64,000 nt of DNA. It comes from Sphingomonas hankyongi. GTDB lineage: Bacteria; Pseudomonadota; Alphaproteobacteria; Sphingomonadales; Sphingomonadaceae. The stretch covers positions 124,001 through 188,000 of the forward strand of contig NZ_JAMGBE010000001.1 of NCBI RefSeq assembly GCF_023516575.1. The letters are read 5' to 3'. Made by a program: the position numbers and the translations under genes. Below are positions 55,242 through 64,000 of the stretch, in pieces; within the stretch, counting starts at the first letter, position 1, and every line of letters starts with the position of its first letter. The notes below the pieces were generated by a model. That model was not told where the DNA came from, searched no databases, and saw only the letters and a program-made list of their open reading frames with translations.

Positions 55242-56441
55242 TCAGGCGTCCAGAGCCTCGGCCACGGCGGCGATAAATCGATCGATCTGCGCATCGCTCA
55301 TGCCGACGACATTGAAACGTCCCGAATCCGCCATGTAGATCGCGTGATCCTCCCGGAGCTTGAGCACTTGCTCCTTCGACAGCGGCAGCATCGAGAACAT
55401 CCCGAACTGCCGCCCGATAAAGGCGAGGCGGGGGTCCGCGGCAGCGAGCCGCGCGCGTACTGAATTGATGCGGTCGCGCATTCCGGCGAGCTCGACGAGC
55501 CAGTCTGAACGGAGCTGCGGATCGTCGAGGATGATGCGCGCCGAGGCAGCGCCGTGATCGGGAGGCATCGACCACATCTCCCGCGCGCGCTGGAAAACAT
55601 GCGCCATCGCTCGCGCCGATGCCTCGGGAGACCCGGTCTTAAGGAAAAGCGAGCCGACGCGGTCGCGATAGACGCTGAAATTCTTGTCGCAGCTCTGAGC
55701 GATGATCACTTCGTCGCAGGACGAGAGCATCAGCCGAACGCCAAACGCATCCTCCTCAAGGCCGCGGCCGAACCCCTGATAAGCGATGTCGATGAATGGA
55801 ATGAGGCCTCGCTCGACCACCACGTCGCGCACCTGCCTCCACTGAGGCTCATCGAGGTCGGCGCCCGTGGGATTGTGGCAGCAGCCATGAAGCAAGGCGA
55901 CGTCGCCACGTTCGGCTTTCGATAACGCGTCCAGCATCGCATCGAAACGGATGCTGCCCTGCCCGCGCTCGTAGTAAGGATATTCAGCGATCTCGAGGCC
56001 AACCGCGCGAACCAGCGGCGGATGATTTGGCCAGGTCGGCGTACCGATCAGCACTCGTGCGGATGGGTTTGCCGTCGCCAGCAATTCGAAACCCAGCCGA
56101 AGTGCCCCGCAGCCACCGGGCGTCTGCACACCAACGATACGATCGTCGTCGGCATGCTCGCCTAGCAAGATCGGCCGCAACAACTCGGCAAAGCGCTTGT
56201 CGCCCGCACTTCCGAGGTACGACTTGCTTTCCTGCGTCTCCAGCAGGCGGCGCTCCGCCTCTTTCATGACCTTGAGGATCGGCGTGCGCCCCTCTCCGTC
56301 ACGAAAGACGCCGACTCCAACGTCGATCTTTTCCGGGCGAGGGTCAGCATTGCACAGCGCGATAAGCTGCAGGAGCGAATCGCTCTCCACGGGCGGCAGG
56401 TCGGCAAGCCCCCTTGCCTTCACGTCGGGTCGGTCCAGCAT
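55242..56441 (-). CDS. Aromatic amino acid aminotransferase
   Basis: A 399-aa PLP enzyme of the AspC/TyrB subfamily. Signatures: VGVGVFRDGEGRTPIL, GGCGALRLGFELL, HGCCHNPTGADL and the PLP lysine region SCDKNFSVYRDRVGSL, with C-terminal RFNVVGMS. It would convert phenylalanine and tyrosine to their 2-oxoacids. It lies between paaE and the E1 gene on the same strand. Confidence 0.88.
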   Translation of the reverse strand: MLDRPDVKARGLADLPPVESDSLLQLIALCNADPRPEKIDVGVGVFRDGEGRTPILKVMKEAERRLLETQESKSYLGSAGDKRFAELLRPILLGEHADDDRIVGVQTPGGCGALRLGFELLATANPSARVLIGTPTWPNHPPLVRAVGLEIAEYPYYERGQGSIRFDAMLDALSKAERGDVALLHGCCHNPTGADLDEPQWRQVRDVVVERGLIPFIDIAYQGFGRGLEEDAFGVRLMLSSCDEVIIAQSCDKNFSVYRDRVGSLFLKTGSPEASARAMAHVFQRAREMWSMPPDHGAASARIILDDPQLRSDWLVELAGMRDRINSVRARLAAADPRLAFIGRQFGMFSMLPLSKEQVLKLREDHAIYMADSGRFNVVGMSDAQIDRFIAAVAEALDA

Positions 56442-56460
56442 CGGAGCGCGATTAGCGAAC

Positions 56461-57534
56461 TCAGGCGTCGTAATCCACTGCAACCCCGTCACCGACGGGG
56501 ACGGACTGGCACGTCAGAACATAGCCAGCGGCGACTTCCTCATCGGTGAGGCCGTAGCGAGCGGCCATTTCCACCTTGCCGCCGGTCACTTTCGCCCTGC
56601 ACGTGGCGCACACGCCGGCCTTGCAGGCAAAGGGCGCGGGGAGGCCCGCGGAACGCGCACTGTCAAGAATGTTGGCCTCGGTGAAAGCGACCCGGCGCGT
56701 GCGACCATCGAGCGTCACGGCCACAGTAACGCCGGCCGCTTGGCTCTGCAGTTGCGCCATCTCCGCGGCCATCGCCGCTGACGGTCGGTCCGCCGTGAAG
56801 CGTTCGATATGGATAAGGCTCTTGTCGACGCCGCGGTCGAGCAGTGCGCCTTCGGCAGCGTCCATCATCGGCCCGGGCCCGCAGATGAACCATCCCGCAA
56901 TGGCTGCGGGATCCCCGATAAGCTCCTCGATGGCCGCCTCGCAGGTCGGCTTGTCGAGCATGCCGTTAAACAGCTCGATATCCTGCTCCTCCTCAGCGAG
57001 GAAATGATAGAGCTCGAAGCGGTCGAGATAGCGATCCTTCAGTTGGGCAAGCGCTTCGAGGAAGATCACCGAGTTGCTGTCGCGGTTCCCGTAGAAGAGC
57101 GTGAAGCGGCTCCGGGGCTCCTGGGACAGCGCAGTGCGGATGAGCGAAATCACCGGCGTGATGCCCGACCCCCCGGCGAACCCCACGAAGTGACGCTTCG
57201 CATTGGCGTCGAAGTCCGTCGTAAAACTCCCATGCGGCGTCATCACGTCGATTACGTCGCCAGCCTTGAGATTGTCGCCGATCCAGTTGGAGAAAACGCC
57301 GTTCGCAATGCGCTTGACCGTGACCATCACGTCACCGTCGTCCGGAGCAGTACACAGCGAATAATTGCGCCGCACTTCATCGCCGTTGATATTCGCACGA
57401 AGGGTAAGATGCTGGCCGGCGCGGAATCGGAACGCCTCAGTCAGCTCGGGCGGGATGTCGAAGCGGATCGAGTTTGCTTCGTCCGTCTCGGGGACGACCT
57501 CGGCGACGCGCAAGGCGTGGAAATGCTCGGCCAT
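56461..57534 (-). CDS. paaE: Phenylacetyl-CoA epoxidase reductase PaaE
   Basis: A 357-aa flavoprotein. The FAD/NAD ferredoxin-reductase part (RFRAGQHLTLRANING, GFAGGSGITPVISLI, FTLFYGNRDS) is followed by a C-terminal plant-type [2Fe-2S] domain (CKAGVCATCRAKV, VLTCQSVP). It delivers electrons to the PaaABC(E) di-iron epoxidase. The ATG overlaps the paaC stop by one base (TAATG), with no paaD between them. Confidence 0.93.
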   Translation of the reverse strand: MAEHFHALRVAEVVPETDEANSIRFDIPPELTEAFRFRAGQHLTLRANINGDEVRRNYSLCTAPDDGDVMVTVKRIANGVFSNWIGDNLKAGDVIDVMTPHGSFTTDFDANAKRHFVGFAGGSGITPVISLIRTALSQEPRSRFTLFYGNRDSNSVIFLEALAQLKDRYLDRFELYHFLAEEEQDIELFNGMLDKPTCEAAIEELIGDPAAIAGWFICGPGPMMDAAEGALLDRGVDKSLIHIERFTADRPSAAMAAEMAQLQSQAAGVTVAVTLDGRTRRVAFTEANILDSARSAGLPAPFACKAGVCATCRAKVTGGKVEMAARYGLTDEEVAAGYVLTCQSVPVGDGVAVDYDA

Positions 57535-58277
57535 TACCAGGTCGCGTCGGGATAGGTGCGCGGTAGGAACTGCATGGCCGCGAGGAGATGCCCGAGATGC
57601 TCGCTGTGATGGCCGCGTCGTCCTCCGACGATCGGCCGCTGCTCGGGAGGCGCTTCGAGATTGGCTTCTGCCAGAATTGAAGCGAGCGCCAATCGATACT
57701 CCTGCTCCAAGCTCCGCGGATCGGGGGCAACGCCGCGATCGATCATTTCCTCAAGAATTTCGTCGACTTCGAACAACTCAGGGGTGAAACGCCAGCACCA
57801 CGCAAGCCCGTCCGCCATGCGATTGGCGCTCTCTTCGCTCCCGTCGCCGAGACGCACGGTCCAGTCGCTGGCGAGCTCCCGATGATAGGCGACTTCCTTC
57901 ACGGCCTTGTGCGCGAATTCCGCGAGGAAGGTGTCCTTCGATGCGGTCAGCCGCTGCAGCATCAGATGTTGCCAAGTCGTGTAGAGCAAGTGGCGCGCGA
58001 TGGTCTGGGCAAAGTCCCCATTCGGCTGCTCGACAAGCAAGCAGTTGCGGAAGTCGAGCACGTCACGGTGGAACGCCAGGCGGTCGCCATCGCCCGCTTC
58101 GCCGAGGAGCAAGGTGGCCTGGCCCACCAGGTCCAAGGCGAGATTGGCAAGGCTGATGTCGACTTCGAGGACCGGTCCATGGCCGCACCACTCGCTGAGG
58201 CGCTGGCCGAGCACGAGCGCATCGTCGCCTAGGCGCAGCAGATACTCTGTGCGCGGATCAACAGCGACGGTCGCCAT
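57534..58277 (-). CDS. paaC: Phenylacetyl-CoA epoxidase structural subunit PaaC
   Basis: A 247-aa catalytically inactive ferritin-like partner of PaaA. It shows the family's RLGDDALVLGQRLSEWCGHGPVLE, LIGQ-like DLVGQATLL and EVAYHRELASDW. Start 58277 is used; the ORF upstream runs through a REP-like element and is an artefact. Confidence 0.93.
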   Translation of the reverse strand: MATVAVDPRTEYLLRLGDDALVLGQRLSEWCGHGPVLEVDISLANLALDLVGQATLLLGEAGDGDRLAFHRDVLDFRNCLLVEQPNGDFAQTIARHLLYTTWQHLMLQRLTASKDTFLAEFAHKAVKEVAYHRELASDWTVRLGDGSEESANRMADGLAWCWRFTPELFEVDEILEEMIDRGVAPDPRSLEQEYRLALASILAEANLEAPPEQRPIVGGRRGHHSEHLGHLLAAMQFLPRTYPDATW

Positions 58278-58285
58278 CAAGTGCA

Positions 58286-58346
58286 CCCCTGCGCAGGCAG
58301 GGGTCCAGCCCCCCAAGAGATTCTGGGCTCCTGCCTTCGCAGGAGC
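58286..58346. repeat. REP-like double hairpin between paaB and paaC
   Basis: Two perfect stem-loops: CCCCTGC/GCAGGGG (58286-58303) and GCTCCTGC/GCAGGAGC with loop CTTC (58327-58346). The sequence GTTCC-like TGCCTTCGCAGGAG recalls dispersed palindromic repeats of sphingomonads. It sits inside the operon and may alter mRNA stability between paaB and paaC. Confidence 0.65.
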
Positions 58347-58356
58347 ACAGTTCGGA

Positions 58357-58641
58357 TCATATGTGCTTCACCTCGTCCGGGATGTCGTAGAATGTGGGGT
58401 GGCGGTAGATCTTGTTCTCGGCGGGCTCGAACAGCTCACCCGCCTGCTCGGGGTCGCTCGCGACGATGTCCACCGAGCGGACGACCCACAGGCTCACCCC
58501 TTCCATCCGCCGCGTGTAGGTGTCGCGCGCATGGGCGAGCGCGAGCTCCGCGTCAGGAGCATGAACGCTGCCAACATGACGATGCGAAAGGCCACCCTTG
58601 GAGCGGACGAAGACCTCCCAAAGCGGCCAGTCACTGCTCAC
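58357..58641 (-). CDS. paaB: Phenylacetyl-CoA epoxidase subunit PaaB
   Basis: A 94-aa protein ([20 protein letters not shown], then [10 protein letters not shown]-like [21 protein letters not shown]). PaaB bridges PaaAC dimers. It starts with GTG overlapping the paaA stop (GTGA). Confidence 0.92.
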   Translation of the reverse strand: MSSDWPLWEVFVRSKGGLSHRHVGSVHAPDAELALAHARDTYTRRMEGVSLWVVRSVDIVASDPEQAGELFEPAENKIYRHPTFYDIPDEVKHI

Positions 58642-59618
58642 GCCGCCTTCCTTGCGCGGCGCTTCTCTTCATGCGCAGCAGCCGCCTCGCGGACCCAAGC
58701 GCCCTTCTCCCAAGCCTCGCGACGCGCCGTCATGCGCTCCTTCGCGACAGGGCCCTCGCCCTTCACGACGGCATAGAATTCATCCCAATCGATCTCGCCG
58801 AAATCATAGCCGCCCTTCTCCTCATTCCATTTGAGGTCCGGGTCGGGAACGGTGAGGCCAAGGAATTCCGCCTGGGGGACGGTGATGTCGACGAACTTCT
58901 GGCGAAGCTCGTCATTGGTCTCGCGCTTGATGCGCCAGCGCATCGACTGCGCCGTATTGGGGCTGTCTGCGTCGGGCGGCCCGAACATCATCAGCGACGG
59001 CCACCACCACCGGTTTAGGGCGTCCTGGGCCATCCTTTTCTGGTCCGACGACCCGTTCGCCATCGCGATCATGATCTCGTAGCCCTGGCGCTGGTGAAAG
59101 CTTTCTTCCTTGCAGATCCGAACCATAGCACGGGCATAGGGTCCGTATGACGTTCGCTGCAGCGGGACCTGGTTCATGATCGCGGCACCGTCGACCAGCC
59201 AGCCGATCGCGCCGATGTCCGCCCAGGTGAGCGTCGGATAATTGAAGATCGTCGAATATTTGGCCTTCCCCGAGTGAAGGGCCTCAACCATTTCCTCGCG
59301 GCTCGTCCCCAGCGTCTCGGCGGCGCAGTAGAGGTATAGGCCATGTCCGGCCTCGTCCTGGACCTTGGCGAGCAGGATCGCCTTGCGCCGCAGGGAGGGC
59401 GCCCGCGTGATCCAATTGCCCTCGGGAAGCATGCCGACAATCTCTGAATGCGCGTGCTGGCTGATCTGCCGCGTCAGCGTCCTTCGATAAGCCTCGGGCA
59501 TCCAGTCCTTCGGCTCGATGAACTCGTCGGCCGTTACCCGCGCTTCGAATGCCTCGAGGAGCTTCGGGTCCTCGAGATTTTCTATCTTCGCCGTCTTCTG
59601 AAGCTCTGTCGTATACAT
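58638..59618 (-). CDS. paaA: Phenylacetyl-CoA epoxidase catalytic subunit PaaA
   Basis: A 326-aa di-iron monooxygenase that epoxidises the ring of phenylacetyl-CoA. Ligand motif [13 protein letters not shown] is present, with the second half ([11 protein letters not shown]). Start 59618 ([11 protein letters not shown]); the open frame upstream to 59735 is not coding. Confidence 0.95.
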   Translation of the reverse strand: MYTTELQKTAKIENLEDPKLLEAFEARVTADEFIEPKDWMPEAYRRTLTRQISQHAHSEIVGMLPEGNWITRAPSLRRKAILLAKVQDEAGHGLYLYCAAETLGTSREEMVEALHSGKAKYSTIFNYPTLTWADIGAIGWLVDGAAIMNQVPLQRTSYGPYARAMVRICKEESFHQRQGYEIMIAMANGSSDQKRMAQDALNRWWWPSLMMFGPPDADSPNTAQSMRWRIKRETNDELRQKFVDITVPQAEFLGLTVPDPDLKWNEEKGGYDFGEIDWDEFYAVVKGEGPVAKERMTARREAWEKGAWVREAAAAHEEKRRARKAA

Positions 59619-59649
59619 GGGCGCGATGTAGCCTCTGCAACATGAACGT

Positions 59650-60075
59650 TCAAATCTCGACAACCGCTCCGCCAAGCGTTCGCGAATAGCCTGTGAATTC
59701 CGCCACGGTGCGGCCATTCGCCGTGTGCACCGCAACGCGCGTGACGCCAGCCCGTCCTTCCCGCGCGACCTCGGCGGCTTCCGCGATCAGCGTTTCACCC
59801 TCGCGCACCTTGTCGAGGAATACGATCGACGCCTGCGCCGCCACGCTCGCATGATTGGCGCCATTGCAGGCATAAGCAAAAGCGGTGTCGGCGAGGGCGA
59901 AGATCATGCCGCCGTGCGCGATGCCGTGGCTATTGAGCATGTCCGCACGCACGACCATGGAAACACGCGCATAATCCTCGCGCGCTTCTTCGATTTGAAT
60001 GCCCCACGCGGGACCGGTCCCTTCGCCCGCGAGCATTGCACGCGCGACCCGGTCTGCGAGCAAGTTTGCGTCCAC
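59650..60075 (-). CDS. paaI: Hydroxyphenylacetyl-CoA thioesterase PaaI
   Basis: A 141-aa hot-dog thioesterase with the HGG motif ([20 protein letters not shown]). It rescues CoA from dead-end intermediates of the phenylacetate pathway. It starts with GTG preceded by AGGAGGAGG, 26 bp from the divergent paaG start, and reads toward paaA. Confidence 0.92.
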   Translation of the reverse strand: MDANLLADRVARAMLAGEGTGPAWGIQIEEAREDYARVSMVVRADMLNSHGIAHGGMIFALADTAFAYACNGANHASVAAQASIVFLDKVREGETLIAEAAEVAREGRAGVTRVAVHTANGRTVAEFTGYSRTLGGAVVEI

Positions 60076-60101
60076 GCCTCCTCCTTCGCTAGGCGAATGG
60101 C

Positions 60102-60881
60102 ATGGCTTACGAGACCATCGACTTCAAGGCGGATGGGCCCCTCGCCCGAATCACGCTCAACCGGCCCGATCGGCTCAACAGTTTCACCGCGCAGATGCAT
60201 CAGGAGCTTCGCGACGCTTTGTCGAAGCTTGGCGATGCGCGCGTGATCGTCCTCACCGGCGCGGGACGCGGCTTCTGCGCGGGGCAGGACCTCAACGACC
60301 GCGCCGTTGCTCCGGGAGAAGCGGTAGACCTCGGCCAGACGGTCGAGAATTACTGGAACCCTTTGATCCGAACGCTGACATCGCTTCCGCAGCCGGTCAT
60401 TGCACGCGTGAACGGCGTCGCCGCCGGAGCCGGAGCGAATATCGCGCTCGCCTGCGACATCGTCGTCGCAGTGAAGGACGCCAAGTTCATTCAAAGCTTC
60501 TCTGCGCTGGGACTCATTCCCGATAGTGGCGGTAGCTGGCACCTTCCTCGACTTGTGGGCCAAGCTCGCGCTCTCGGGCTAGCGCTGACCGGCGAGCCCA
60601 TCACCGGCGAGCAAGCCGCCGAATGGGGCTTGATCTGGAAGGCGGTCGACGGCGAATGGCTGGATCAGGAAGTGGACTCCATCGCCAACAAGCTGGCAGC
60701 GCTTCCGCCTCTCGGGCTTGCAGCGATCAAATCGATCATTCGGACGAGCGGATCGCGCACCTTGGATGAGGAGCTCGACCTCCAGCGCGACGAAATGCGG
60801 CGGCTGGGCTTCACCGAGGATTATCGCGAAGGCGTCGCGGCGTTCCTCGAGAAACGGCCGGCCAAATTCACGGGGCGCTAG
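60102..60881 (+). CDS. paaG: Epoxyphenylacetyl-CoA isomerase PaaG
   Basis: A 259-aa crotonase-fold enzyme that converts the ring epoxide to an oxepin-CoA. Signatures GAGRGFCAGQDL, GVAAGAGANIALACD and SALGLIPDSGGSW with the catalytic Asp. Divergent from paaI; its stop shares CTAG with the next gene. Confidence 0.9.
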   Translation: MAYETIDFKADGPLARITLNRPDRLNSFTAQMHQELRDALSKLGDARVIVLTGAGRGFCAGQDLNDRAVAPGEAVDLGQTVENYWNPLIRTLTSLPQPVIARVNGVAAGAGANIALACDIVVAVKDAKFIQSFSALGLIPDSGGSWHLPRLVGQARALGLALTGEPITGEQAAEWGLIWKAVDGEWLDQEVDSIANKLAALPPLGLAAIKSIIRTSGSRTLDEELDLQRDEMRRLGFTEDYREGVAAFLEKRPAKFTGR

Positions 60882-61897
60882 GCCCCCGCTTTCACCGCAA
60901 AGCTCCAGGCAGCTTGTGCGAGCGTGGGAACACGCTTGGCCATCTCCGCGGCCCGCGCATGTGACGCCGTGCCGTCCAGTACCCGCTTCTTGATGCCCTG
61001 GACGATGCCGGCGAGCCGGAACAGATTGTAGGCGAAATACCAGTCGAGCTCTTGCGCGACGGGCACTCTGGCGCGTTCCGTGTAACGGCCAACGATCTCT
61101 TCAAGGGTCGGGATTCCGAGCGCCAACAGGTCGAGACCCGCAAGTCCGGCTCCGCCATCGGCGGGCATCATCCATTGCATGGCAAGATAGGAGAAGTCGG
61201 CCAGCGGATCGCCGAGCGTCGCCAGCTCCCAGTCCAGCACGGCCGTCAACGTCCCGTCTCCGTCGAACACGACATTGTCGATGCGGTAATCGCCGTGAAC
61301 GATGGAGGTTCGTGCTTGCTGCGGCAGGGTCTCGGGCAGGAATGCGATCAGCCGTTCCATCTCCGGCAGATAATCGGTCTGCGAGTCGCGATATTGCCGC
61401 GTCCAGCGCATGACCTGGCGCTCGAAATAATTGCCTGGCCTGCCGAAATCGCCAAGGCCGGCAGCTTCGGGATCGATGGTGTGGAGGTCGGCGAGCGTGT
61501 CGACCAATTGCTCGTACATGCGGCGCCGCGTCGCAGCGTCGAACTCCGGCAGCGCGCCGTCGGCATAGGGGCGACCGTGGGCCATCTCCATGACGTAGAA
61601 GATCGCGCCAATGACTTCCGGATCCTCGCAAAGCGCCAACGGCTGCGGAATCGGGTAATCGAGCGGATGAAGCGCCGACAGCAAGCGAAATTCACGGTCG
61701 ACCGCATGCGCCGATGCGAGCAATTCGCCGAACGGCTTGCGGCGAAGCACGTAATCTCCCGATGCCGAGCGGATGCGATAGGTCGGGTTCGATTGGCCGG
61801 ACGGATATTTGGTGAGTTGGAAGGGCCCGCTGAAGCCTTCGACATTCGCTTCCAGCCAGCGCCCAAGCGCTTCCTCGTCAATCTGCCGTTCGCTCAC
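60878..61897 (-). CDS. APH-type kinase paired with acyl-CoA dehydrogenase (ACAD10/11-like)
   Basis: A 339-aa protein with an intact kinase site: [12 protein letters not shown] and the metal loop [11 protein letters not shown], as in the phosphotransferase half of ACAD10/ACAD11. Such kinases phosphorylate 4-hydroxyacyl-CoA, by analogy with LvaA. The ATG overlaps the upstream acyl-CoA dehydrogenase stop by four bases. Confidence 0.82.
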   Translation of the reverse strand: MSERQIDEEALGRWLEANVEGFSGPFQLTKYPSGQSNPTYRIRSASGDYVLRRKPFGELLASAHAVDREFRLLSALHPLDYPIPQPLALCEDPEVIGAIFYVMEMAHGRPYADGALPEFDAATRRRMYEQLVDTLADLHTIDPEAAGLGDFGRPGNYFERQVMRWTRQYRDSQTDYLPEMERLIAFLPETLPQQARTSIVHGDYRIDNVVFDGDGTLTAVLDWELATLGDPLADFSYLAMQWMMPADGGAGLAGLDLLALGIPTLEEIVGRYTERARVPVAQELDWYFAYNLFRLAGIVQGIKKRVLDGTASHARAAEMAKRVPTLAQAAWSFAVKAGA

Positions 61898-63129
61898 CGA
61901 TGCTTCTTAAACTCGAGCCGCGCGATCGATCGCCGGTGCACCTCGTCCGGCCCGTCGGCGAGACGCAGAGTCCGAATCGACGCATAAGCGCTTGCGAGCC
62001 CCGTGTCCTCGGACACACCCGCGGCGCCGAAAGCCTGGATGGCGTCGTCGATGACCCTGAGCGCCATGATCGGCGCGGCAACCTTGATCATCGCGATCTC
62101 GCCCTGCGCCGCCTTGTTTCCGGCGCGATCCATCATGTCCGCGGCCTTCAGGCACAGGAGCCGGGTCATCTCGATGTCGATGCGCGCATTGGCGATGCGC
62201 TCTTCCCACACGCCCTGCTCGGCGATCGTCTTGCCGAAGGCCGTGCGGGACATCAGCCTTTTGACCATCGCGGCGAGCGCTTCTTCGGCGGCGCCGATCG
62301 TCCGCATGCAATGGTGGATGCGTCCGGGCCCGAGGCGCCCCTGCGCGATCTCGAAGCCCCTGCCCTCGCCCAGCAGCATGTTGGACGGAGGGAGCCGCAC
62401 ATCGTTGAGCTCGATCTCCATATGCCCGTGCGGCGCGTCGTCGTAGCCGAACACCGGGAGGTGCCGTTTCACGGTAACGCCGGCCGCATCGAGCGGCATG
62501 AGGATCATCGACTGCTGCTTGTGGGTATCGGCGTTGGGGTCGGTCTTGCCCATCAAAATCGCAACCTTGCAGCGCGGATCGCCCGCGCCGCTCGACCACC
62601 ACTTCCGCCCGTTGATCACATATTCGTTACCGCGCATCTCGATGCGGCATTTGATGTTCGTCGCGTCCGATGAGGCCACATCGGGCTCGGTCATCAGGAA
62701 GGCAGAGCGGATCTCGCCGTCCATCAGCGGCTTCAGCCATTCGTCCTTTTGCTCGCGCGAGCCGTAACGGTGCAGGACTTCCATGTTGCCGGTGTCAGGC
62801 GCGGAGCAATTGAACACCTCCGAGGCCCAGAGAATGCGCCCCATCTCTTCGGCGCAAAACGCATATTGGAGATTGCTGAGGCCCGGTCCTTCGAAGTGGA
62901 AGCTGTCGTCGACGGGATTGCCCCCGTGAGATGGAGGCATGAACAGGTTCCACAGGCCCTCGCCCCGCGCCTTTTCCTTCAGCTGCTTGACGACCGGGAG
63001 AACCTTCCAGCGATCCCCATCGCGCTGCTGCGCCTGATAGTCGCCAGCACGCGGGCGGACATGCTCGTCCATGAAGGCGCGAACCCGGTCGCGCCACTCG
63101 GTCTCGGCCGATCCAAGGCTGAAATCCAT
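61894..63129 (-). CDS. Acyl-CoA dehydrogenase (ACAD11-like)
   Basis: A 411-aa FAD flavoprotein. Signatures: [46 protein letters not shown] and the C-terminal acyl-CoA dehydrogenase domain. Overlap with the kinase gene suggests a shared substrate. Its start region overlaps, divergently, that of the SDR gene. Confidence 0.9.
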   Translation of the reverse strand: MDFSLGSAETEWRDRVRAFMDEHVRPRAGDYQAQQRDGDRWKVLPVVKQLKEKARGEGLWNLFMPPSHGGNPVDDSFHFEGPGLSNLQYAFCAEEMGRILWASEVFNCSAPDTGNMEVLHRYGSREQKDEWLKPLMDGEIRSAFLMTEPDVASSDATNIKCRIEMRGNEYVINGRKWWSSGAGDPRCKVAILMGKTDPNADTHKQQSMILMPLDAAGVTVKRHLPVFGYDDAPHGHMEIELNDVRLPPSNMLLGEGRGFEIAQGRLGPGRIHHCMRTIGAAEEALAAMVKRLMSRTAFGKTIAEQGVWEERIANARIDIEMTRLLCLKAADMMDRAGNKAAQGEIAMIKVAAPIMALRVIDDAIQAFGAAGVSEDTGLASAYASIRTLRLADGPDEVHRRSIARLEFKKHR

Positions 63130-63175
63130 GCCTGCCGCCTACCAGTTGTTCCTGGGCATGGCTATGAGCAGCAAA

Positions 63176-63928
63176 ATGGGCAGGCTCCAAGGCAGGATTG
63201 CGATTGTGACGGGCGCCGCCTCGGGCATCGGCAAGGCGGCGGTCGAATTGTTTCTTAGCGAAGGCGCGACGGTCGTCGGAGCGGACGTTACGGAAGGCGC
63301 CGATATGGCCTGCGACGCCGGCAGCGAGGAGCAGGTTCGAGGGCTTATCGATCGCGTAAGCAGGGATCATGGCGGGCTCGACATTTTCTTCGCCAATGCA
63401 GGAATTTCGGGAGGCTTCGCTTCAATCTCCGAGCAGACCGCCGAAGACTGGGCCGAGATTCTTCGCATCAACCTCATCGGCCCTTTTCTCGCGATAAAAT
63501 ATGCGGCGCCGGTCATGAAGGATCGCGGCGGAGGCTCGATTATCTGCACGGCAAGCGTTGCAGGCCTGCGCTCGGGTGCCGGCGGCGCGGCTTACTCGGC
63601 GTCCAAGGCCGGCGTCATCAATCTCGTCCAGACCGCGGCGCAACAGCTCTCCGGCACAAACATTCGCGTGAACGCCATCTGCCCGGGCTTGATCGAGACC
63701 GGAATGACGAAGCCAATCTACGACATGGCGCGCGACCGCGGCCAAGAGCATCGCATCGGAGAACTCACGCCGTTGCAGCGTGGCGGCGAACCGATCGAAA
63801 TCGCCCGCGCGGCGCTGTTCCTAGCCTCCGACGAAGCCAGCTATATCAACGGCCAGGGGCTGGTCGTCGATGGAGGGCTCGCGAGCAGCCACCCGACAAC
63901 TCGGCGGTTCGACATCCGGATGCTTTGA
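63176..63928 (+). CDS. Short-chain dehydrogenase/reductase
   Basis: A ~250-aa NAD(P)-dependent enzyme: TGAASGIG cofactor motif, NAGISGG, catalytic Ser in CTASVAGL and YSASK. Starts at 63176, 63164 or 63158 are possible; none has a strong Shine-Dalgarno. Probably acts on the same acyl-CoA intermediates as the divergent neighbours. Confidence 0.85.
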   Translation: MGRLQGRIAIVTGAASGIGKAAVELFLSEGATVVGADVTEGADMACDAGSEEQVRGLIDRVSRDHGGLDIFFANAGISGGFASISEQTAEDWAEILRINLIGPFLAIKYAAPVMKDRGGGSIICTASVAGLRSGAGGAAYSASKAGVINLVQTAAQQLSGTNIRVNAICPGLIETGMTKPIYDMARDRGQEHRIGELTPLQRGGEPIEIARAALFLASDEASYINGQGLVVDGGLASSHPTTRRFDIRML

Positions 63929-63937
63929 AAAGTCGCG

Positions 63938-63957
63938 AATGCGCCGAGGCGCGCATT
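63938..63957. terminator. Inverted repeat after the SDR gene
   Basis: AATGCGC/GCGCATT, 7 bp with a 6-base loop, 10 bp after the SDR stop, without a T-tract. Possible terminator. Nothing else is visible up to position 64000. Confidence 0.35.
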
Positions 63958-64000
63958 AGGGTCAAACCGGATTTGGATCGGGCCCCCAGTCGAATATCGG

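Noticed and set aside
58283-58350. CRISPR repeat or an N-terminal extension of PaaC
   Set aside because: Only two different hairpins, no spacers; the extension translates the palindrome.

Overview
The window is GC-rich, densely packed chromosomal DNA that reads as a free-living alphaproteobacterium, most likely a member of the Sphingomonadales. That assignment is an inference from gene content: an alphaproteobacterial-type bc1 operon, PhaR and PHA-related genes, tandem PilZ, TamA/TamB, paa genes, a histone-H1-like protein and several short proteins that resemble sphingomonad conserved hypotheticals. Nothing looks like a plasmid backbone or an intact prophage, and there is no CRISPR array or rRNA. 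One tRNA (Arg, anticodon CCG) is present.

Layout. 0-9 kb: a truncated TolB/TPR protein, a phage-type small protein, an L,D-transpeptidase, an ion-channel-like membrane protein, an MHS transporter, an exopolysaccharide priming sugar transferase with UDP-glucose dehydrogenase, and rimO. 9-19 kb: a frameshifted membrane-anchored gene, a CHRD protein, the cytochrome bc1 operon petABC, small envelope proteins, a TSUP exporter, glnA, a double-PilZ protein and a GT-C-like membrane protein. 19-28.4 kb: two permeases and tamA-tamB. 28.4-33.4 kb is the accessory stretch: an S24/CI-type repressor with a repeated operator, a divergent membrane protein with a tiny overlapping partner, a HicAB toxin-antitoxin pair, an IS1595-type insertion sequence, and a gene whose 5' end appears lost next to the IS. 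33.4-48.4 kb: stress and housekeeping genes (DJ-1/PfpI, topoisomerase IB, MscS), MaoC plus thiolase, a DHA2 exporter, a Tat lipoprotein, PHA depolymerase, an ABC exporter, the H1-like protein, PhaR and a PhaC-like hydrolase. 48.4-52 kb: tRNA-Arg, a GT2 enzyme, a nucleotidyltransferase/metallophosphoesterase pair and a PerM-like transporter.

52-63 kb is a catabolic block. On the minus strand paaA, paaB, paaC and paaE run straight into an aromatic aminotransferase, a fused 2-oxoacid dehydrogenase E1 and its E2. Together these suggest a route phenylalanine -> phenylpyruvate -> phenylacetyl-CoA -> ring epoxide without passing through free phenylacetate. paaI and paaG lie just upstream; paaD is missing. 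An APH-type kinase plus acyl-CoA dehydrogenase pair and an SDR close the window.

The least explained signals are: a 15-nt perfect complement of the 16S rRNA 3' end in front of a 16-codon ORF (46.0-46.2 kb); the 16-bp repeated operator of the S24 repressor; six convergent gene pairs that overlap by exactly CTAG; and the nucleotidyltransferase/phosphoesterase operon.
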